DNA of 59,731 nt from positions 1 through 59,731 of the forward strand of contig JBNGIQ010008522.1 of assembly GCA_049999765.1 (NCBI GenBank), read 5' to 3'. This stretch comes from Phaeoceros laevis (lineage: Eukaryota > Anthocerotophyta > Anthocerotopsida > Notothyladales). Below are positions 1-8,566 of the stretch, piece by piece. Every line of letters begins with the position of its first letter. Positions within the stretch are counted from its first letter, which is position 1. The notes under the pieces were generated by a model. That model had not been told where the DNA came from. It ran no database searches and worked only from the letters and a program-made list of their open reading frames with translations. A program made the position numbers and the translations under genes.

Positions 1-8
1 TAGCCCTG

Positions 9-156
9 TTTAGTAATTGAGTAAATGATGGATGGTGAATAAGTCTTAGTTGGGGCATTATCAGTGCACGGATAATGCAAAGAAACGTACCGAACACGTC
101 TCCGCGTTTGCCCAACTAAGACTTATTCACCATCCATCATTTACTCAATTACTAAA
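9..156. repeat. Perfect 46-bp inverted repeat (foldback/MITE or hairpin precursor)
   Basis: Bases 9-54 are the exact reverse complement of 111-156. The 56-base loop holds a second small hairpin, with 55-62 (gcattatc) pairing with 71-78 (gataatgc). No target-site duplication is evident beyond the arms. A perfect stem of this length indicates a young foldback element or a recent inverted duplication; a small-RNA precursor is possible but unproven. Confidence 0.9.
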
Positions 157-280
157 TAATTTATTCTCAAAATTTTTAAATTACCATCACATAGGAAATT
201 GCGAGGCTGTTTTGGTAGAGTTTTTGGCCGTGCATCATGCTGGAGTTAAAAGACCAGGACCGTCAGGTGCCGCGCTTCAG

Positions 281-592
281 GGTTGTAGCCCCAAAAGGTC
301 GATTGTCAGCAAAGCAATTTTCAAGGTTGTAGCCCCAAAATATAGATTGCCAGCAATTTCGCGGTTGTAGCCCCAAAAGGAAGACCAAGGNNNNNNNNNN
401 NNNNNNNNNNNNNNNNNNNNNNNNNNNNNNNNNNNNNNNNNNNNNNNNNNNNNNNNNNNNNNNNNNNNNNNNNNNNNNNNNNNNNNNNNNGGACGGGGGC
501 TCCCGGTTGTTGCTTGCAATCCTTGGACGGGGGCTCCCGGTTGTTGCTTGCAATCCTTGGACGGGGGCTCCTGGTCGCAGGTCGAAAAACCT
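281..592. repeat. Minisatellite DNA on both sides of an assembly gap
   Basis: Units starting ggttgtagccccaaaa occur at 281, 325 and 363, at intervals of 44 and 38 bases. After 100 Ns at 391-490, a different 34-bp unit starting ggacgggggctcc occurs at 491, 525 and 559. The gap was probably caused by these tandem repeats. Open frames crossing the Ns are artefacts. Confidence 0.85.
391..490. other. Assembly gap (100 N)
   Basis: Exactly 100 unknown bases, the usual scaffold placeholder, so the real length is unknown. It is flanked by tandem repeats. Confidence 0.99.
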
Positions 593-1046
593 GACGGGGT
601 GTTCAATTCCCATTTGGAGTTGGCTAAACACCATAATCTACTACTACTACACGAGTTATAAACCCATTGACTAACCTGGGTCCCTTTGGACGAACTGGTA
701 CTTCAGGAATTGCCAGTTAGGTTAATGATTATCTGAAAATTTTGTGATATGCCATTTTTGTAATGTTAATGTCTGGATACTCTAATGGCTTGTGCCATTT
801 TGTATGTCATCTCTGTAATGTTTATGTCTGAACACTTTTCTTTTATGTCATCACATTGTCTTCTTACTTTGCTGTCCACAACTTGGTTAATGGACTCCAC
901 AGCAGCATCTCTCATGGTGAAAGCGAGACTCCCCAACAGTATCAGTCTAACTGTACCAATGACCTCCCGTGAATAGGCTCTCGTGAATTTTCACTTTGAA
1001 AAGTTGCTGGATTCCGCATGAAGAGTTCAGTTTTCCTGCCAATCAC
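593..1046. other. Intergenic, no gene seen
   Basis: AT-rich sequence downstream of the PPR gene that ends at 1047. Short open frames here match no recognisable family. Confidence 0.6.
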
Positions 1047-4000
1047 TTAATTGACAAGCCTTTCTAGAAGCTGATGAATTTGGTCTCGTTGCTGCTGCCG
1101 CTTATCTCCTGCCAAAAATGTGTGTGCCTCCCGCTCATGCTGGATCCAGCTTTCGCCAGGCTCCTTCCTGGCACCTGCACTTCGTCTGAGCGCATCCACC
1201 TGCCTCGCATGGTCACACATGCCTGCGCGGGTGAAAATATTTGACAGTAGGATATATGCTGCAGCACATGTCGGCTGTAGGCACACAGCATGATGAAAGG
1301 CCCGTTTTGCCAGCCTAACATTGCCATGCTTCTGGCAGGCACCCATCAAGCACAACCACATAGAAAGATCAGGCTCTATTGGCATATTTAACAATAGCTC
1401 TTCCACCATCTGAAAATATCCAACACGGCCAAGAAGGTCCACTAAAGTGACATAGTGCTGAATTTCTGGAGTTATCCCGTGATGACGGCTCATAGACTCG
1501 AAGTATTCAACACCTTCAGTCACCATGCCTGCATGACAACATGCTGAGAGAATCGTCAAATAAGTGACACCATTTGGCTGCACACCTGCTGCACTCATCT
1601 GTTCAAAGCATTGGAGGGTTGTCTCACAGTTTCCTTGTCGTGCATAACCAGCGATGAGCGCAGTCCATGACACCACATCGGGCTGAACTAGTGCATCAAA
1701 CACTTTCTGGGCATCCACCATACTCGCACACCGTCCATACACAAAGATGAGAGTGTGTGCCACAAGAGGGCTTATCGCATTTTTTCCAGCGACCAAACCA
1801 TTGTGAATTTGCATGCAAACATCAAGGGCGCCTGCACTACTGCAGGCCTTCAAGATGCAGAAGAAAGTGACGTCATCTGGGCCAATGCCTTCTTCTTGCA
1901 TTTGTCGAAAAAGATTCAAGGCGCTGTCTGCTTGACCTTGGTGAGTATATGTCGCAAGCATCACATTCCACAAAACAACATCTGGCGTGGGGAAACCATC
2001 AAAAACAATCTGTGCATCCACAAGGCTACCACACCTTCCATACAGCCAGATCAGGATGCTGCAAACGAACATATTTGCCTCGCACCTCCGTCTCTGAGCC
2101 TCAGCATGTATTGCCTTCACCTTTTGATAAGATTCTACCCTGATGGATTGCCCATCAATAAGCACTGCGTCTTCTTTATCTGCGAGGCTAGCACATGATT
2201 GAAGAGCACTGACAAAGGTGCGGTAATTGGGACTGACACCTTCCCCATGCAGTTGTGCGTACAGCTCAATAGCCTTCTCGCCTTCAACCCCATGAGAGTA
2301 AGCTGCAAGCATTGAATTCCAAGAGACTATACTCGGCTGTGACAAGCCAAAGAACACATGGTGCGCATCTTTTATGCTCCCACACTTTCCGTACATACTC
2401 ACAAGCGCATTGCCAATGAACAAATCTGATCCGTGGCCTCTGCTAAAAGCTTCAGCGTGTATTGCCTTCCCTCTCTGCAAAGCCTTCACTCCAAGTAGCT
2501 GACCATCTACTGTGACCGCATCTTCTCCTTCTCCAAGGTTATTACAAGCTTGCAGCACAGTAACAAATGTCCTGGAATCGGGGCTGACAAGCTCCTCCTG
2601 CATTTGATGATACAATTCTAACACCCTCTTGACTTGCCTGTTGTGGGCACACCCTACAAGCATCAAATTCCATGTCACCAGTTCTCGCTGGAACATCCTG
2701 TCAAACACAGTCTGTGCATCCCATGTGCTACCAGACTTCCCATACATATCAACAAGGGCATTCGCAACAAAGATATTTCCGTCATATCCCCTCTGCACAG
2801 CTTCAGCATGTATCACCTTGCCCTTATATAAGGAAGTCAGACTTACTGCGTGCCCATTTATGAGGGGAGTCTTTACAGTTTTCGCAAGCGCACCGCAAGC
2901 ATGAAGTGCAGCAACAAAGGTCCGACCATCTAGATCAACCACTTCCTCTTGCACTTGCATGTACAACTGTAAAGCCTTGTCTCCATGACCCTGCTGAGCA
3001 TATCCTGCAACCATTAAATTCCAAGATGTAACGTCCTTCTCCACCAGACCGTCAAAGATATTCTGGGCATCGCTGATGCTACCACATTTTGCATACATAC
3101 TAAGAAGGGTATTGCCAAAACACATATCTAGGTATCCCCTCTTCACAGCTTCAGCATGTACTACCTTGCCCTTCTTGAGGGACCCTGGTTTAAGTGATTG
3201 CCCATCCACAAGGGTGATGTCCTCGTACTCGGAAAGGCTGCAACATGCTTGGAGCAAGACGAGAAATGTTCGAGCATTCGGATTCACACCGTCCTCCTCC
3301 ATCTGTTCATAAAGCTCCAAGGCCATGTGCCCTTGATTCTGCTGAACGTATGCCCTGAGTATCACTGTCCATACCACGACATCCTGCTCTGACAGCCTAT
3401 CAAACACAGATTTAGCACTCAAAATACTGCCACAATTTGCGTACAGATTCATGAGGCTGCTACCAATAAATGCATCCGACCAGTAACCCCTCCTACAAGC
3501 TTCGGCATGTAAGATCTTTACCTTTTGCATATACTCCACTTTAAGCTGCCCACCTTCAAATGCGAAGTCTTCTGCTTCCATAAGTACGCAAACAGCTTGT
3601 AGCACACTTACAAATGTCCGAGCATCTGGAGACATCCTTTCCTGGTGCATTTGCTGGTAGAGCAGCAAAGCCTTCTCGCCCCGCCCCTGCTGCGTACATC
3701 CTGACAGCAGAGTGTTCCAAGACACTACATTCCGTGGTGATAATCTGTCAAACACATGTTCTGCATCTGCAATACTACCACAGGACATGTACATCCTAAC
3801 AAGTGCATTCTTAACAAACATGTTCCGTTGGAAGCCCCTCCTTCGAGCTTCACGATGCAACTCCTTCCCTTTCTGCAAAACTTCGGGCTTCAAAATTTGG
3901 CCACTCAGAGCTAGCTTCTCTTCCTTTTTTGCATCACTGTTACATGCTTGCAGTATGCTGACCAAGGTTCGAGCATTTGGACTGACGCCTTCTGCCTGCA

Positions 4001-4778
4001 TTTTGACATACAGTTGCAAGGCCTTCTCTCCTTGGCCCTGCTCAACATACGCCCTCAGTATCACTGTCCAAGACGCCACATCTCTCTCTGTCAGAGTTTC
4101 AAAGACATGCTGGGCAGTCACGATGCTTCCACATCTTGCGTACATATCAACTAAAGCAGTGCCCAGAAACGAATCAAATTCACACCTGCATTTCAGAACT
4201 TCGCCATGAATCCAGATGCCTTCTTCCAGGTCGCCTGTGATGGTACAGGCTTTGAGTAAGGTGACAAAGGTGTACTTGTCTGGTTGGACGCCCTCCTCCT
4301 GCATGCACCGGAAGAGTCTGAGCGCCACTTGACCTTGTCCGGCCCTGATGCACCCTGATATCATGGCTGTCCAAGAGGAAACGGTTCGGTGTGGCAACCG
4401 TTGAAGGACGTGAATTGCATGTTCAAGGGTGCCACAGGTGACCACATCCGTGCCAAGACACCTTGTGAATTCTGATCTATGTCTGGCTAAATGAGACAGC
4501 ACTGCTTTGACCTGGCCCAATGCCTTTCTTTCTATGCATGCCTTCAGAATAGACCTGTACATGTCCACCGATGGAATAATGCCTTGCTGGTCCATCTGGA
4601 ACAAGGGGTTCAAAGCCTTTTCCAGCGGCCCTTCCTTCAACTGACTTGGACTTTCATCACCTGATCCCGAGGAGCCACCACAACAAGGTCCCTGCAGACC
4701 CCGCTGACCACCATGCAGCTGGGCATGTGAGGTCGCTGAGTTCGTATCCACCCAGAGACTGCTGGACAAGAGTGCCAT
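1047..4778 (-). CDS. Long PLS-class PPR protein, E/E+ type, no deaminase
   Basis: Intronless gene for about 1243 residues. The ATG at 4778 (MALLSSSLW) is the first true ATG; upstream extension needs a TTG start. Almost the whole protein is PLS-type PPR motifs, with repeats such as VSMYGKCGSI and VVSWN. Predicted role is sequence-specific binding of organellar transcripts, typically C-to-U editing with a deaminase supplied in trans. The tail has E1/E2 motifs (HYVTLVDLLGRVGYF), then an ordinary PG box (EPGESWI) and about 35 residues before a stop, so the HxE and CxxC deaminase motifs are absent. The repeats form a homogeneous super-unit of about 115-120 residues with an extended linker (for example EDAVTVDGQLLGVKAL). 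Paralogue of the plus-strand gene at 8567. The short N-terminus could be a targeting peptide, but this is not clear. Confidence 0.9.
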   Translation of the reverse strand: MALLSSSLWVDTNSATSHAQLHGGQRGLQGPCCGGSSGSGDESPSQLKEGPLEKALNPLFQMDQQGIIPSVDMYRSILKACIERKALGQVKAVLSHLARHRSEFTRCLGTDVVTCGTLEHAIHVLQRLPHRTVSSWTAMISGCIRAGQGQVALRLFRCMQEEGVQPDKYTFVTLLKACTITGDLEEGIWIHGEVLKCRCEFDSFLGTALVDMYARCGSIVTAQHVFETLTERDVASWTVILRAYVEQGQGEKALQLYVKMQAEGVSPNARTLVSILQACNSDAKKEEKLALSGQILKPEVLQKGKELHREARRRGFQRNMFVKNALVRMYMSCGSIADAEHVFDRLSPRNVVSWNTLLSGCTQQGRGEKALLLYQQMHQERMSPDARTFVSVLQAVCVLMEAEDFAFEGGQLKVEYMQKVKILHAEACRRGYWSDAFIGSSLMNLYANCGSILSAKSVFDRLSEQDVVVWTVILRAYVQQNQGHMALELYEQMEEDGVNPNARTFLVLLQACCSLSEYEDITLVDGQSLKPGSLKKGKVVHAEAVKRGYLDMCFGNTLLSMYAKCGSISDAQNIFDGLVEKDVTSWNLMVAGYAQQGHGDKALQLYMQVQEEVVDLDGRTFVAALHACGALAKTVKTPLINGHAVSLTSLYKGKVIHAEAVQRGYDGNIFVANALVDMYGKSGSTWDAQTVFDRMFQRELVTWNLMLVGCAHNRQVKRVLELYHQMQEELVSPDSRTFVTVLQACNNLGEGEDAVTVDGQLLGVKALQRGKAIHAEAFSRGHGSDLFIGNALVSMYGKCGSIKDAHHVFFGLSQPSIVSWNSMLAAYSHGVEGEKAIELYAQLHGEGVSPNYRTFVSALQSCASLADKEDAVLIDGQSIRVESYQKVKAIHAEAQRRRCEANMFVCSILIWLYGRCGSLVDAQIVFDGFPTPDVVLWNVMLATYTHQGQADSALNLFRQMQEEGIGPDDVTFFCILKACSSAGALDVCMQIHNGLVAGKNAISPLVAHTLIFVYGRCASMVDAQKVFDALVQPDVVSWTALIAGYARQGNCETTLQCFEQMSAAGVQPNGVTYLTILSACCHAGMVTEGVEYFESMSRHHGITPEIQHYVTLVDLLGRVGYFQMVEELLLNMPIEPDLSMWLCLMGACQKHGNVRLAKRAFHHAVCLQPTCAAAYILLSNIFTRAGMCDHARQVDALRRSAGARKEPGESWIQHEREAHTFLAGDKRQQQRDQIHQLLERLVN

Positions 4779-5368
4779 TGTTGGACCTTTTCCGGTGAAC
4801 TTGTGACCCCCGGAGCAACTCTGCAAGTATTGTACAGATTATGGAACTGTGGACCATTACAATATAAGAATTTGCCACCCTGCAAGCTTCCAACAAGTTG
4901 AAGGTGTGGATAAGAAAGTGCCTGCCTTGTCCAGCCTCTTGTTCCAGCATTCTGAGGAGGCGTGTGGGTGCTGCCAAAGTTTTGTCTGTGCCTGTTGGAG
5001 GCTCCGACCTGAGCCGGATGTGATGCACCTTGCTTTAAGCGCTCCGCCTTTGCTGGTGGCATGCACTTCCCGCATAGGAGAAGGCGGTTGTGCATGGCCC
5101 AGCATGATGCCAAGCCACAACGGTATCGCAAGGATCTCGTCTGTCTTTCTGGCTACGTGCCACAATTTCTTTCGTGAATCCTATGCGCCAGAACTTCAGT
5201 GCCACAGGGCGTCGATGTCCTCTGGTCTCTCGGTAGTTGGTATGGCATGACAGACGCTTTGAGTCTCGATGTGATGGGCAAGGTGAACAGGCGTCAGAGT
5301 GTTGAATTCATGCAAAAGGAAGGTGGACGCTTCCGTGCTCTGGGCGGAGTCTCGGAACCTCTTGTGTG
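4779..5368. other. Spacer between tandem minus-strand PPR genes
   Basis: It holds the 5' flank of the PPR gene starting at 4778 and the 3' flank of the one ending at 5369. Several short frames exist on both strands but none has recognisable motifs. No promoter element could be assigned with confidence. Confidence 0.5.
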
Positions 5369-8038
5369 TCAATGGCGATCCGCACATGAGCATGACCCAT
5401 TTTGGAAACAATGCACACGGTGTGCATCTCTAACTACGATCCGTCGCTTCTCAAGGCGTGACATGACCTTGGTGCTACTATGACAGTCACTGCACATGCG
5501 AAGATTTTTCGTAACCAAGAGAGGAGTGCCTTCTGGAGTGTTGAGAAGACCATAGGCCAGAGCTAGTTTCTCAGCATGTCCACACAAGGCGTCCTCCTTT
5601 CTACTGTCAGATACTGCCTGCAGCACCAACTCCGTTTGCGGCACATGACCACCCTCGTCCTGCAGCTTTACATTCACGCTCCTCAACTTTGATGAAACGT
5701 CACCCCTCTCTTCGCCCACTGTGAACTCGTGAACTTTGTATTGCACCTCGATGCACGCCTTTGCAGGCTTCTTCCAAGCACCTGCAGACCTTCTCAGACT
5801 TTCTACTCTATTTACATCCCACCACCTGCCAGCGTTTGCATACATGCTGCCCAGGAGCACATACGGGCCTGCAGTTTCAGGTTGGACCGCAACTAGCCGC
5901 TCAAAACATCGCCTTGCCCTTTCTATATCACCGTGGCTTTTGCAAGCACTGAGCAAAGCTGTCCACCCCACCACATCATCCTCAAGTGCCAACGTGGATT
6001 CCAGCATGTTCTCTGCGTCGTCTAGACGGCCTGACCTGCCAAGAAGGTCCACCATGCAGCTGTAGTGATGTGCAGGTGGAGCGATGCCATGGTCTTCCAC
6101 CATCATTCTGAAAAACATCTGGCCATCATGTAACAAGGCATCATGACTGCATGCCACAAGAAGGGAGATGAAAGTGGCATCATCAGGCTTGACACCTTGC
6201 TGCTGCATCTCTGCAAAGGACCGCTTTGCCATGTGAGCATCACTACATAGAGCGTAGCCATTCAGCAGCGCATTCCAAGTAACCACATTTTTTGTCTGTA
6301 GTGTGTCAAATACTTTGCGGGCCTCCTCCACGGTCCCACATTTTGCATACATGTCCACCAAGGAGCTGCCCAGAACCACATCAGTGTCAAGACATCTTTG
6401 CTGAATCTGTGCATGAAGCTGCTTCCCCTGAAGCAGAGCTCCAACACTAGCACATGCTTGCAGGAGGCAAACAAATGTAACATGATTGGGTTGTACTACG
6501 CCATTCTGCTGCATACTGGAATAGAGACTAAGGGCCTCTAGAGGGAGCCCATTGTGAGCATATCCTGCAATCATGGCATTCCATGTCACCACATCTTTTG
6601 TCGGCAAACTGTCAAACACTCTGCGCGATTCTTCCAAGCCTCCACATTTTGCATACATGTCAATCAGGCAGTTACCGACAACCACATCAGCATCCAGCCC
6701 TCTTTGTCGCACCTCTGCATGAATCTCTTTACCGTCATCCACAGATCCAATGCTGGCACAAGCTTTAAGGAGGCAAACAAATGTGACTTCATTGGCTGAA
6801 GTAGTGATATCCTGTTGCATACTTGCATACAGAGAGAGGGCTTCGTCACCATGGCCTTGTTGAGCATATCCTCCAATCATGCCATTCCATGTCACCACAT
6901 CCTTGGTGGGCATCTTGTCAAACAGTCTGCGAGCATCCTCTAAGCTCCCGCATTTGGCATACATGTCCACGAGGCAGCTGCCAACAAACAAATCATTTTG
7001 CCCCACTGCACTCCCTAAAAAATCATCATGGACTTCTTTGCCTGTAGCCAAGTCCGCTGCATTAGCACATGCTTTGAGGGCGGCCACAAATACATGGCTG
7101 TTTGGCTTCACACTCGACTCGCGCATCTGCCGATACAAATTGATAGCCTGAGCGGGTTGTCCATGTTCAGCATGTGCAGAGATAATTGAAGCCCACATGT
7201 AGTTGTGTGGTGCAGGCACCTTGACAAACACCTGCTTGGCTTCTTCCAACCTCCCATGCAAGGAGTACATCCGAGTGATGTGACTGGCCAGGACTGCATC
7301 CGACTCGTACCCACACTTAACGGTGAGGTCATGAACACGTCTGCCAAGAGCTAAATCCTTTTGTTTGATGCACCTCTTGATGACATTACAGAAGAGAGAT
7401 TTGACAACGTAAGATCGTCGGTTCACCAAAGAGCTCAACGCTTCAACAGCGTCAGTCAGCTCTCCTTCCTCAGATAATGTTCTCAACATCTCAGCCTCGG
7501 AACTGCATTGATACCTGTCCACCTTCCCAAGGCCAAGATTAGCGGTCGATTCAGACCCAGGCGGTTCCCTCTTCCCAGTTTTCTGCTGAGAATCCCACAA
7601 TGCTAGCTGCGCATCCACCCAAGGAGGCTTGTATAGGTTGTCCAGAAACAAGGCCTCCTTGGACATTTTGTGGCGGAAGTCCGGATGACGGGAACTTCTC
7701 TTTTCCTGCCTGTTGTCCCACCATTTTGTTGGATCCAGAAAGAAGTCTTGCCACAACGACTCTTGTCGTTCCTTCTCTGCAAGTCTCTCGAGGATAATGA
7801 TCCCTCTGGAAGAAGCTGCCCCTGTTTCAAACTGCAGCAGTCCATTTACTCTGGCTTGTACGGGGCTGATATGGTCAACATGGGTCGATAGTTGTTGCTC
7901 AGCTCTCGAGTGGTGAACGCAGCAAGCTGCAGAATTTGGTTGAAGAGCATCAACTGATATCCAGAGCTGCTGTTGCTTGCTCACCGTGTTGCCCAAGTCG
8001 CGCAACGCAATCTTCTGCTGCAACGCGCTGACAGCCAT
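5369..8038 (-). CDS. PPR protein with N-terminal PDF motif and C-terminal DYW:KP deaminase
   Basis: Intronless, 889 residues from the ATG at 8038 (MAVSALQQK); the earlier TTG is not needed. Residues about 88-150 resemble the PDF motif of organellar single-stranded DNA-binding (OSB) proteins, with LWQDFFLDPTKWWDNR, then PDFRHK, then KPPWVDAQLAL. PLS-type PPR motifs follow, with MYAKCG and VVTWN landmarks, then E domains. Near residue 757 the PG box is replaced by KPAKACIEV, the hallmark of KP-type DYW domains. The deaminase motif is complete: HAE at 821-823 and CSDC at 849-852, followed by H. The protein ends CSCADRH rather than DYW. From family knowledge the likely role is organellar U-to-C editing; the target is unknown. 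It is divergent from the E+ PPR gene at 8567, with 0.5 kb between the starts. Confidence 0.93.
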   Translation of the reverse strand: MAVSALQQKIALRDLGNTVSKQQQLWISVDALQPNSAACCVHHSRAEQQLSTHVDHISPVQARVNGLLQFETGAASSRGIIILERLAEKERQESLWQDFFLDPTKWWDNRQEKRSSRHPDFRHKMSKEALFLDNLYKPPWVDAQLALWDSQQKTGKREPPGSESTANLGLGKVDRYQCSSEAEMLRTLSEEGELTDAVEALSSLVNRRSYVVKSLFCNVIKRCIKQKDLALGRRVHDLTVKCGYESDAVLASHITRMYSLHGRLEEAKQVFVKVPAPHNYMWASIISAHAEHGQPAQAINLYRQMRESSVKPNSHVFVAALKACANAADLATGKEVHDDFLGSAVGQNDLFVGSCLVDMYAKCGSLEDARRLFDKMPTKDVVTWNGMIGGYAQQGHGDEALSLYASMQQDITTSANEVTFVCLLKACASIGSVDDGKEIHAEVRQRGLDADVVVGNCLIDMYAKCGGLEESRRVFDSLPTKDVVTWNAMIAGYAHNGLPLEALSLYSSMQQNGVVQPNHVTFVCLLQACASVGALLQGKQLHAQIQQRCLDTDVVLGSSLVDMYAKCGTVEEARKVFDTLQTKNVVTWNALLNGYALCSDAHMAKRSFAEMQQQGVKPDDATFISLLVACSHDALLHDGQMFFRMMVEDHGIAPPAHHYSCMVDLLGRSGRLDDAENMLESTLALEDDVVGWTALLSACKSHGDIERARRCFERLVAVQPETAGPYVLLGSMYANAGRWWDVNRVESLRRSAGAWKKPAKACIEVQYKVHEFTVGEERGDVSSKLRSVNVKLQDEGGHVPQTELVLQAVSDSRKEDALCGHAEKLALAYGLLNTPEGTPLLVTKNLRMCSDCHSSTKVMSRLEKRRIVVRDAHRVHCFQNGSCSCADRH

Positions 8039-8566
8039 CAATCAGGACAGAACCTACTCGAAGAAAATGCTCGAAATTCTCCGCAGTCTAGCCAGCTGCA
8101 ATTCACTTGCAGTTTCGGGGGGCGGAAGCTCCGCTTTCCATTGCACCTGAACCATCGGATGAGGTAAAGGACAGACTACTGCAACATTTGATTTAGTCTA
8201 GTTTCACGCGGGTCTTCTTGCCCGACAATGCCAACCGCTCCGGGATTGAACCAATGGCCGATGTCTTCTATAGCGCCAAGCTGGGAGTGCCATTTCACAA
8301 TAGTGGTCTCATCACCTACGAGGTGCTGGGGCAGGGTTTACTGCGGTCCAGATGCCCTTTGCAATCCCCAGGAAAGACAAAGCCAACTTCGCAAGCACCT
8401 CTCGTCATTTCCAGTAGGATGGTGGAGGCAGCGGCGGAAGCACATCTCTTTGAATCCAGGAGAATGGTGGAACAAGAGGCCGGCAAAGGCAGGAACTTCT
8501 CTTCCACAACTTCGACGCTCTTGGGAAGTCTTCAAGGCGATGATGTGAACCTTACTGTTGGTAGGA
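8039..8566. promoter_or_regulatory. Divergent intergenic region between two PPR genes
   Basis: This 528-bp stretch separates a minus-strand start at 8038 from a plus-strand start at 8567, so it should hold both promoters unless the 5' UTRs are spliced from further away. No clear TATA element was identified. Open frames within it lack recognisable domains. Confidence 0.45.

Noticed and set aside
263-634. Minus-strand open frames crossing the N gap
   Set aside because: They exist only because Ns are translated as unknown residues and because minisatellite units lack stops; no protein signal.
1755-4209. Numerous plus-strand frames opposite the first PPR gene
   Set aside because: Antisense shadows of a repetitive PPR coding region; the repeated peptides simply mirror the repeat units.
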